64,000 bases of DNA from the NCBI GenBank assembly GCA_037893225.1, contig JAZGUH010000364.1, forward strand, positions 700,562 through 764,561, in the 5' to 3' direction. This stretch comes from Hippasteria phrygiana. Taxonomy: Eukaryota; Echinodermata; Asteroidea; Valvatida; Goniasteridae. A program made the position numbers and the translations under genes. Shown one piece after another: positions 54,831 to 64,000 of this stretch; position 1 is the stretch's first letter, and every line of letters starts with the position of its first letter. The notes under the pieces are model-generated. The model was not told where the DNA came from. It did no database searches and saw nothing but the letters and a program-made list of their open reading frames with translations.

Positions 54831-57778
54831 AACCTGCGACTTCCGCGTTACCGTACGGGCACTCTACCAACTGAGCTATCTTGCCCTATGTTGGCGGTCT
54901 CCCAAATTGTCATTGGCTTTGTTCGGGTGGGCGCTAGTCAGAAGTCATGAACCCAGAATGCTGTATAGCCAGGGATCACACCCAATTTACGATACAACCT
55001 GGGAAGCGACATTGTGGGAATCACTCAATGAGGATAGGACTTTTTAACTTATAATTCGTCTAACAATCCACAAGGGAAACTGACTAGGTAAATTTGAATA
55101 CATTTTCACAGTGAACAAAGAAACTGGCAGGAGCGGGATTCGAAACTGCGACCTCCGGGTTACCGTACCGGCGCTATACCAACTGAGCTATCTTGCCCTA
55201 TGTTGGCGGTCTCCAAAATTGTCATCGACTTTGTTCGGGTGGGCGCTAGTCAGAAGTCATAAACCCAGAATGCTGTATAGCCAGGGATCACACCCAATTT
55301 TACGATACAACCTGGGAAGCGACATTGTGGGGATCACTCAATGAGGATACGACTTTTTAACTTATTATTCGTCAATCCACAAGGGAAGTTGACTAGGTAC
55401 ATTTGAATTCAATTTTCACAGTGAACAAAGAAACTGGCTGGAGCGGGATTCGAACCTGCGACCTCCGGGTTCCTTACCGGCGCTCTACCAACTGAGCTGT
55501 CTTGCCCTATGTCGGCGGTCTTCCAAATTGTCAGTATCTTTGTTCGGGTGGGCGCTAGTCAGAAGTCATGAACCCAGAATGCTGTATAGCCAGGGATCAC
55601 ACCCAATTTTACGATACAACCTGGGAAGCGACATTGTGGGGATCACTCAATGAGGATACTTCTTTTTAACTGATAATTCGTCAAACAATCCACAAGGGAA
55701 ACTGACCAGGTAAATTTAAATACATTTTCACAGTGAACAAAAACAACTGGCAGAATGGGGATTCGAACCTGCTACCTCCGGGTTACCTCACCGGCGCTCT
55801 ACCAACTGAGCTATCTTGCCCTATGTTGGCGGTCTCCCAAATTGTCATTGTCTTTGTTTAGGTGGGCGCTCGTTAGATGTCATGAACCCAGAATGCCTTA
55901 TAGCCAGGGATCACACCCAATTTTACGATACAACCTGGGAAGCGACATTGTGGGAATCACTCAATGAGGATACGACTTTTTAACTTATTATTCGTCAATA
56001 AAGAAGGGAAGCTCACTTGGTAAATTTGAATACAATGTTCACAGTGAACAAAGAAACTGGCTGGGGCGGGATTCGAACCTGTGACCTCCGGGTTCTTTAC
56101 CGGCGCTCTACCAACTGAGCTATCTTGCCCTATGTCGGCGGTCTACCAAATTGTCAGTATCTTTGTTCGGGTGGGAGCTAGTCAGAAGTCATCAACCCAG
56201 AATGCCGTATAGCCAGGGATCACACCCAATTTTACAATAGTGTGGGAAGCGACATTGTGGGGATCACTTAATGAGGATACTTCTTTTTAACTGATAATTC
56301 GTCAAACAATCCACAAGGGAAACTGACCAGGTAAATTTAAATACATTTTCACAGTGAACAAAAAATACTGGCAGAATGGAGATTCGAACCTGCGACCTCC
56401 GGGTTCCTTACCGGCGCTCTACCAACTGAGCTATCTTGCCCTATGTCGGCGGTCTCCCAAATTGTCAGTATCTTTGTTCGGGTGGGCGCTAGTCAGAAGT
56501 CATCAACCCAGAAAGCCGAATAGCCAGGGATCACACCCAATGTTACGATACAGTGTGGGAAGCGACATTATGGGGATCAGTCAATGGGACACGACTTTTT
56601 AACTTATTATTCGTCAAACAATCCACAAGGGAAACTGACAAGGTAAATTTGAATACATTTTCACAGTGAACAAAGAAACTGGCAGGAGCGGGATTCGAAC
56701 CTGCGACCTCCGGGTTACCATACCGGCGCTCTACCAACTGAGCTATCTTGCCCTATTTTGGCGGTCTCCCAAATTTTCAGTATCTTTGTTCGGGTGGGCG
56801 CTAGTCAGAAGTCATCAACCCAGAATGCTGTATAGCCAGGGATCACATCCAATTTTACGATACAACTTGGGAAGCGACATTGTGGGGATCACTCATTGAG
56901 GATACGACTTTATATAAATTTGAATACATTTTCACAGTGAACAAAGAAAGTGGCTGGAGCGGGATTCGAACCTGCGACCTCCGGGTTCCTTACCGGCGCT
57001 CTACCAACTGAGCTATCTTTCCCTATGTCGGCGGTCTCCCAAATTGTCAGTATCTTTGTTCAGGTGGGCGCTAGTCAGAAGTCATCAACCCAGAATGCCG
57101 TATAGCTAAGGATCACACCCACATTTACGATACAGTGTGGGAAGCGACATTGTGGGGATCACCACTCAATGAGTGATACGACTATTTAACTGATAATTCG
57201 TCAAACAATCCACAAGGGAAACTGACTAGGTAAATTTGAATACATTTTTACAGTGAACAAAGAAACTGGCAGGAGCGGGATTCAAACCTGCGACTTCCGG
57301 GTTACCGTACCGGCGCTCTACCAACTGAGCTATCTTGTCCTATGTTGGCGGTCTCCCAAATTGTCAGTATTTTTGTTCGGGTGGGGGCTAGTCAGAAGTC
57401 ATGAAACCTAGAATGCCGTCTAGCCAGGGATCAGACCCAATTTTACGATACAACCTGGGAAGCGACATTATGGGGATCACTCATTGAGGATACGACTTTA
57501 TATACATTTGAATACATTTTCACAGTGAACAAAGAAACTGGCTGGAGTGGGATTCGAACCTGCGACCTCCGGGTTACCGTACCGGCGCTCCACCAACTGA
57601 GCAATCTTGCCCTATATTGGCGGTCTCCCAAATTGTCATTGTCTTTGTTCGGGTGGGCGCTAGTCAGAAGTCATGAACCCAGAATGCTGTATAGCCAGGG
57701 ATCACACCTAATTTTACGATACAACCTGGGAAGCGACATTGTGGGGATCACTCATTGAGGATACGACTTTATATAAAT
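54831..57778 (-). repeat. Tandem array, section 5: up to the first MITE
   Basis: Units of the same family. Distinct variants include heads with GCAGAATGGGG, a TACAGTGTGGGAAGCG body, and linkers ending ACAATCCACAAGGGAAACTG. From about 55525 it forms the first part of the 2818-bp duplicated block. No gene was seen. Confidence 0.88.
56681..56752 (-). tRNA. tRNA-Thr(GGU)-like head, best cloverleaf with U33
   Basis: Minus-strand tRNA-like sequence with acceptor GGCAAGA/TCCTGCC (6 of 7 pairs), D stem GCTC/GAGC (4 of 4), anticodon stem CCGGT/CCCGG (4 of 5), loop AUGGUAA with U33 and GGU at positions 34-36, a 5-nt variable loop, T stem 4 of 5, and loop TTCGAAT. By the genetic code GGU reads ACC (Thr). 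Most other units have C33 here. The GGTAA and AGGTCG context around the anticodon also resembles tRNA-Thr. No CCA is encoded and no T4 run follows at once. Whether it is charged or only a SINE-type promoter is unknown. Confidence 0.45.
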
Positions 57779-58217
57779 CGTCACCGACACCACGAAGTAA
57801 CACCCAAGTCCACTCCAGTGTTACTTCGTGAAAACTGCTCATTCACAATTAGTAATTTCGGTTTCACGAACTAACACCCAAGTGTGCGCGCGCACTTCGG
57901 ACAGTGACGTGACGATTTTTGACTTCACAAAATAGAAAGCATGTTGCGGAAATACAGTGCAGAGAAAAACGCTTTGAAAGGGTTGACAGGAATTTACTTC
58001 ATTTGTATTCTTGTTGGGTTACACAAAAAAGTAATAAAAACCTTCAAACTGGCGAAATAAAGATGCGTGTTAGTTCGTGGAAACGCAAATGTACTGATTG
58101 AGTGACGGTGTACTTGGGTGTTACTTCGTGAAAACGAAAATTACTCGATTCTCAAAATAACGCGCGCGTGGCGCGCACTCAAGTCAACTCAGGTGTTACT
58201 TCGTGGTGTCGGTGACG
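57779..58217. mobile_element. MITE-like DNA transposon, copy 1 (439 bp)
   Basis: Starts CGTCACCGACACCACGAAG and ends with the exact inverse, giving 26-bp perfect terminal inverted repeats. AAAT at 57775-57778 and 58218-58221 is a 4-bp target duplication; the intact array site reads TATAAATTTGAATAC. The motif GTGTTACTTCGTG recurs in direct and inverted form at several internal places, and the palindrome GTGCGCGCGCAC lies near 57883. A 60-codon frame at 57919 shows no known domain, so no transposase is present and mobility would need one elsewhere. Superfamily was not assigned. Confidence 0.85.
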
Positions 58218-60596
58218 AAATTTGAATACATTTTCACAGTGAACAAAGAAACTGGCTGGAGCGGGATTCGAACCTGCGACCTCCGGGTTCCTTACCGGCG
58301 CTCTACCAACTGAGCTATCTTGCCCTGTGTTGGCGGTCTCCCAAATTGTCAGTATCTTTGTTCGGGTGGGCGCTAGTCAGAAGTCATGAACCCAGAATGC
58401 TGTATAGCCAGGGATCACACCCAATTTTACGATACAACCTGGGAAGCGACATTGTGGGGATCACTCAATGAGGATACTTCTTTTTAACTGATAATTCGTC
58501 AAACAATCCACAAGGGAAACTGACCAGGTAAATTTAAATACATTTTCACAGTGAACAAAAACAACTGGCAGAATGGGGATTCGAACCTGCGACCTCCGGG
58601 TTACCTCACCGGCGCTCTACCAACTGAGCTATCTTGCCCTATGTTGGCGGTCTCCCAAATTGTCATTGTCTTTGTTTAGGTGGGCGCTCGTTAGAAGTCA
58701 TGAACCCAGAATGCCTTATAGCCAGGGATCACACCCAATTTTACGATACAACCTGGGAAGCGACATTGTGGGAATCACTCAATGAGGATACGACTTTTTA
58801 ACTTATTATTCGTCAATCCAGAAGGGAAGCTCACTTGGTAAATTTGAATACAATGTTCACAGTGAACAAAGAAACTGGCTGGAGCGGGATTCGAACCTGT
58901 GACCTCCGGGTTCTTTACCGGCGCTCTACCAACTGAGCTATCTTGCCCTATGTCGGCGGTCTACCAAATTGTCAGTATCTTTGTTCGGGTGGGAGCTAGT
59001 CAGAAGTCATCAACCCAGAATGCCGTATAGCCAGGGATCACACCCAATTTTACAATAGTGTGGGAAGCGACATTGTGGGGATCACTTAATGAGGATACTT
59101 CTTTTTAACTGATAATTCGTCAAACAATCCACAAGGGAAACTGACCAGGTAAATTTAAATACATTTTCACAGTGAACAAAAAATACTGGCAGAATGGAGA
59201 TTCGAACCTGCGACCTCCGGGTTCCTTACCGGCGCTCTACCAACTGAGCTATCTTGCCCTATGTCGGCGGTCTCCCAAATTGTCAGTATCTTTGTTCGGG
59301 TGGGCGCTAGTCAGAAGTCATCAACCCAGAAAGCCGAATAGCCAGGGATCACACCCAATGTTACGATACAGTGTGGGAAGCGACGTTATGGGGATCAGTC
59401 AATGGGACACGACTTTTTAACTTATTATTCGTCAAACAATCCACAAGGGAAACTGACAAGGTAAATTTGAATACATTTTCACAGTGAACAAAGAAACTGG
59501 CAGGAGCGGGATTCGAACCTGCGACCTCCGGGTTACCATACCGGCGCTCTACCAACTGAGCTATCTTGCCCTATTTTGGCGGTCTCCCAAATTTTCAGTA
59601 TCTTTGTTCGGGTGGGCGCTAGTCAGAAGTCATCAACCCAGAATGCTGTATAGCCAGGGATCACATCCAATTTTACGATACAACCTGGGAAGCGACATTG
59701 TGGGGATCACTCATTGAGGATACGACTTTATATAAATTTGAATACATTTTCACAGTGAACAAAGAAAGTGGCTGGAGCGGGATTCGAACCTGCGACCTCC
59801 GGGTTCCTTACCGGCGCTCTACCAACTGAGCTATCTTTCCCTATGTCGGCGGTCTCCCAAATTGTCAGTATCTTTGTTCAGGTGGGCGCTAGTCAGAAGT
59901 CATCAACCCAGAATGCCGTATAGCTAAGGATCACACCCACATTTACGATACAGTGTGGGAAGCGACATTGTGGGGATCACCACTCAATGAGTGATACGAC
60001 TATTTAACTGATAATTCGTCAAACAATCCACAAGGGAAACTGACTAGGTAAATTTGAATACATTTTTACAGTGAACAAAGAAACTGGCAGGAGCGGGATT
60101 CAAACCTGCGACTTCCGGGTTACCGTACCGGCGCTCTACCAACTGAGCTATCTTGTCCTATGTTGGCGGTCTCCCAAATTGTCAGTATTTTTGTTCGGGT
60201 GGGGGCTAGTCAGAAGTCATGAAACCTAGAATGCCGTCTAGCCAGGGATCAGACCCAATTTTACGATACAACCTGGGAAGCGACATTATGGGGATCACTC
60301 ATTGAGGATACGACTTTATATACATTTGAATACATTTTCACAGTGAACAAAGAAACTGGCTGGAGCGGGATTCGAACCTGCGACCTCCGGGTTACCGTAC
60401 CGGCGCTCCACCAACTGAGCAATCTTGCCCTATATTGGCGGTCTCCCAAATTGTCATTGTCTTTGTTCGGGTGGGCGCTAGTCAGAAGTCATGAACCCAG
60501 AATGCTGTATAGCCAGGGATCACACCTAATTTTACGATACAACCTGGGAAGCGACATTGTGGGGATCACTCATTGAGGATACGACTTTATATAAAT
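58218..60596 (-). repeat. Tandem array, section 6: between the two MITE copies
   Basis: Array units of block B, nearly identical to those at 55525-57778. It resumes at AAATTTGAATACATTTTC after the first MITE and stops at TATATAAAT before the second. No gene was seen. Confidence 0.88.
59499..59570 (-). tRNA. tRNA-Thr(GGU)-like head, second copy with U33
   Basis: The duplicate of the 56681 head in the second copy of the 2818-bp block, with the same cloverleaf, U33 and GGU anticodon. Related U33 heads (GTTACCATACC on the plus strand) occur near 20370, 23006 and 62067. Those carry GGGATTCAAACC, which breaks box B, so the 56.7 and 59.5 kb copies are the best-formed of this class. Confidence 0.45.
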
Positions 60597-61035
60597 CGTC
60601 ACCGACACCACGAAGTAACACCCAAGTCCACTCCAGTGTTACTTCGTGAAAACTGCTCATTCACAATTAGTAATTTCGGTTTCACGAACTAACACCCAAG
60701 TGTGCGCGCGCACTTCGGACAGTGACGTGACGATTTTTGACTTCACAAAATAGAAAGCATGTTGCGGAAATACAGTGCAGAGAAAAACGCTTTGAAAGGG
60801 TTGACAGGAATTTACTTCATTTGTATTCTTGTTGGGTTACACAAAAAAGTAATAAAAACCTTCAAACTGGCGAAATAAAGATGCGTGTTAGTTCGTGGAA
60901 ACGCAAATGTACTGATTGAGTGACGGTGTACTTGGGTGTTACTTCGTGAAAACGAAAATTACTCGATTCTCAAAATAACGCGCGCGTGGCGCGCACTCAA
61001 GTCAACTCAGGTGTTACTTCGTGGTGTCGGTGACG
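60597..61035. mobile_element. MITE-like DNA transposon, copy 2 (439 bp)
   Basis: I see no difference from copy 1: same 26-bp inverted repeats, same AAAT target duplication, same internal motifs. It arose by block duplication and not by a second transposition, because its flanks match too. Confidence 0.85.
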
Positions 61036-61569
61036 AAATTTGAATACATTTTCACAGTGAACAAAGAAACTGGCTGGAGCGGGATTCGAACCTGCGACCT
61101 CCGGGTTCCTTACCGGCGCTCTACCAACTAAGCTATCTTGCCCTGTGTTGGCGGTCTCCCAAATTGTCATTGTCTTTGTTCGGGTGGGCGCTAGTCAGAA
61201 GTCATGAACCCAGAATGCTGTATAGCCAGGCATCACACCCAATTTTACGATACAACCTGGGAAGCGACATTGTGGGGATCACTCAATGAGGATACGACTT
61301 CTTAACTTATTATTCGTCAATCCACAAGGGAAGCTGACTAGGTAAATTTGAATACAATTTTCACAGTGAACAAAGAAACTGGCTGGAGCGGGATTCGAAC
61401 CTGCGACCTCCGGGTTACCTTACCGGCGCTCTACCAACTGAGCTATCTTGCCCTATGTTGGCGGTCTCCCAAATTTGTTCGGGTGGGCGCTAGTCAGAAT
61501 TCATGAACCCAGAATGTCGTATATACAGGGATCAGACCCAATTTTACAATACAACCTGGGAAGCGACAT
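61036..61569 (-). repeat. Tandem array, section 7
   Basis: About two array units. The second lacks about 20 bp near 61473, where CCAAATTTGTTCGGG joins without the TCATTGTCTT stretch. It ends at AAGCGACAT, where the array is replaced by foreign sequence. Confidence 0.85.
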
Positions 61570-61757
61570 GTCTTGCACCTCAAGTGCTATTATGTGATTG
61601 TAATCCTGCAACTCGAAAATACTTCAGGTGTGTGAGGCATATTGCGTGACTGTCAAAATACTGTTTCATGCACCTCAAGTGCTCTGTGTATTTGTAATCC
61701 TTCAACTCGGAAATGCCTCACGACGTGTGTGAAATGTGAGTCCAACACACTATCGAA
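61570..61757 (+). pseudogene. Non-array Cys-rich fragment, two repeats of about 95 bp
   Basis: About 188 bp with no array similarity replace the part of a unit between GCGACAT and GGTTCC. It holds two diverged direct repeats about 94-97 bp apart: TGCACCTCAAGTGCT at 61574 and 61669, then TGTAATCC at 61599 and 61693, then GTGTGTGA at 61628 and about 61725. The second reads as SCTSSALCICNPSTRKC followed by more Cys. The first gives a similar Cys-rich reading only after a frameshift. This looks like a captured piece of a host gene or repeat encoding a small Cys-rich module. No known domain could be named. Confidence 0.5.
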
Positions 61758-63119
61758 TGGGTTCCTTACCGGCGCTCTACCAACTGAGCTATCTTGCCCT
61801 ATGTCGGCGGTCTACCAAATTGTCAGTATCTTTGTTCGAGCTCGTCAGAAGTCATCAACCCAGAATGCCGTATAGCCAGGGATCACACCCAATTTTACGA
61901 TACAGTGTGGGAAGCGACATTGTGGGGATCACTCAATGAGGATACGCCTTTTTAACTGATAATTCGTCAAACAATCCACAAGGGAAACTGACTAGGTAAA
62001 TTTGAATACATTTTCACAGTGAACAAAGAAACTGGCAGGAGCGGGATTCAAACCTGCGACCTCCGGGTTACCATACCGGCGCTCTACAAACTGAGCTATC
62101 TTGCCCTATTTTGGCGGTCTCCCAAATTTTCAGTATCTTTGTTCGGGTGGGCGCTCGTTAGAAGTCATGAACCCAGAATGCCTTATAGCCAAGGATCAGA
62201 CCCAATTTTACGATACAACCTAAGAAGCGACATTATGGGGATCAGTCAATGAGGATAGGACTTTTTAACTTACTATTTGTCAATCCACAAGAGAAACTGA
62301 CCAGGTAAATTTAAATACATTTTCACAGTGAACAAAAAAAACTGGCAGAATGGGGATTCGAACCTGCGACCTCCGGGTTACCTTACCGGCGCTCTACCAA
62401 CTGAGCTATCTTGCCCTATGTTGGCGGTCTCCCAAATTGTCATTGTCTTTGTTCAGGTGGGCGCTCGTTAGAAGTCATGAACCCAGAATGCCTTATAGCC
62501 AGGGATCACACCCAATTTTACGATACAACCTGGGAAGCGACATTGTGGGAATCACTCAATGAGGATGCGACTTTTTAACTTATTATTCGTCAATCCACAA
62601 GGGAAGCTGACTTGGTAAATTTGAATACAATTTTCACAGTGAACAAAGAAACTGGCTGGAGCGCTATTTTGGCGGTCTCCCAAATTTTCAGTATCTTTGT
62701 TCGGGTGGGCGCTAGTCAGAAGTCATCAACCCAGAATGCTGTATAGCCAGGGATCACACCCAATTTTACGATACAACCTGGGAAGCGACATTGTGGGGAT
62801 CACTCATTGAGGATACGACTTTATATAAATTTGAATACATTTTCACAGTGAACAAAGAAACTGGCTGGAGCGGGATTCGAACCTGCGACCTCCGGGTTCC
62901 TTACCGGCGCTCTACCAACTGAGCTATCTTGCCCTATGTCGGCGGTCTCCCAAATTGTCAGTATCTTTGTTCAGGTGGGCGCTAGTCAGAAGTCATCAAC
63001 CCAGAATGCCGTATAGCTAGGGATCACACCCACATTTACGATACAGTGTGGGAAGCGACATTGTGGGGATCACTCAATGAGTGATACGACTATTTAACTG
63101 ATAATTCGTGAATCCACAA
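61758..63119 (-). repeat. Tandem array, section 8: up to the G tract
   Basis: Array units. Around 62660 a deletion fuses GGCTGGAGCG directly to CTATTTTGGCGG, removing the middle of a tRNA-like head. From there to 63119 the order of units repeats that at 56750-57210, so it is part of a third copy of the 2818-bp block. It ends at AATCCACAAG. Confidence 0.87.
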
Positions 63120-63665
<546 letters not shown>

Positions 63666-64000
63666 AAACTGACTAGGTAAATTTGAATACATTTTCACAG
63701 TGAACAAAGAAACTTGCAGGAGCGGGATTCGAACCTGCGACTTCCGGGTTACCGTACCGGCGCTCTACAACTGAGCTATCTTGTTCCTATGTTGGCGGTC
63801 TCCCAAATTGTCAGTATTTTTGTTCGGGTGGGGGCTAGTCAGAAGGTCATGAAACCCAGAATGCCGTTAGCAGGGATCAGACCCAATTTTACGATACAAC
63901 TGGGAAGCGACATTATGGGGATCACTCATTGAGGATACGACTTTATATACATTTGAATACATTTTCACAGTGAACAAAGAAACTGGCTGGAGCGGGATTC
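63666..64000 (-). repeat. Tandem array, section 9: last unit, indel-rich
   Basis: One unit plus the start of the next, matching 57230-57550. Against that copy it has clustered 1-bp length changes: CTCTACAACTG (lost C), TTGTTCCTA (gained T), AGAAGGTCAT (gained G), GCCGTTAGCAGGG (two bases lost) and ACAACTGGG (lost C). No other unit shows such a cluster, so base calls here are doubtful. Confidence 0.85.

Larger units (their letters stand above)
55525..61160. repeat. Tandem duplication of a 2818-bp block (about nine units plus a MITE)
   Basis: Block A is about 55525-58342 and block B about 58343-61160. Every landmark recurs 2818 bp later (55755/58573, 56354/59172, 57443/60261, 57919/60737). I see only about ten differences, for example GCTACC versus GCGACC at 55775/58593, CATTATGG versus CGTTATGG at 56570/59388, and ACTTGGG versus ACCTGGG at 56864/59682. 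The MITE was present before duplication, since both copies have the same site and target duplication. A third partial copy, interrupted by the G tract, spans about 62660-64000. Confidence 0.88.

Noticed and set aside
57919..58101. 60-residue frame inside the MITE (also at 60737)
   Set aside because: No recognisable transposase or other domain, and the length is expected by chance in such a sequence.

Overview
This is a eukaryotic, almost certainly metazoan, repeat-only window. About 59 of 64 kb is one head-to-tail array of roughly 200 related units. Every unit has the same orientation, and each carries a tRNA-derived segment readable on the minus strand: a D arm / box A (TAGCTCAGTTGG), an anticodon arm, and a T arm / box B (GGTTCGAATCC). 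About 200-240 bp of unrelated body separates one tRNA-like head from the next. This is best described as a tRNA-derived SINE-like unit that has become a satellite. No host protein-coding gene was recognised. The LINE protein style and marine-invertebrate-like repeats suggest an invertebrate, possibly a cnidarian, but the species assignment is only a guess.

Layout. From 1 to about 24.9 kb the array mixes a short (about 271 bp) and a long (about 310 bp) unit. From about 24.9 to 45.2 kb the 310-bp unit dominates, and several units carry an extra 69-bp partial duplication. From 45.2 to 49.83 kb the units are more diverged and include an 890-bp duplication. At 49841-52540 a 5'-truncated, APE-type non-LTR retrotransposon (LINE) is inserted on the plus strand; it keeps a 763-residue reverse-transcriptase frame that ends at a TGA where a Trp is expected. 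At 54402-54830 there is a second, much shorter LINE 3' end of a different family. From about 55.5 to 61.2 kb a 2818-bp block is tandemly duplicated, and each copy holds an identical 439-bp MITE-like DNA transposon with 26-bp perfect terminal inverted repeats. At about 61570-61757 a non-array Cys-rich fragment replaces part of a unit. At 63120-63665 there is a 546-bp near-pure G tract, followed by a unit with clustered 1-bp indels that looks like low-quality consensus.

How it fits together. The units carry internal Pol III promoter boxes, so some could be transcribed from the minus strand. A subset has a T-run just past the tRNA-like 3' end that could terminate such transcripts. Multi-unit duplications of many different lengths (851, 890, 1623, 1707, 2283, 2518/2519, 2636, 2818 bp) are best explained by unequal exchange or gene conversion. 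Later LINE and MITE insertions sit inside this matrix. The short open frames that fill the plus strand are antisense readings of the tRNA-like sequence and are not listed as genes.
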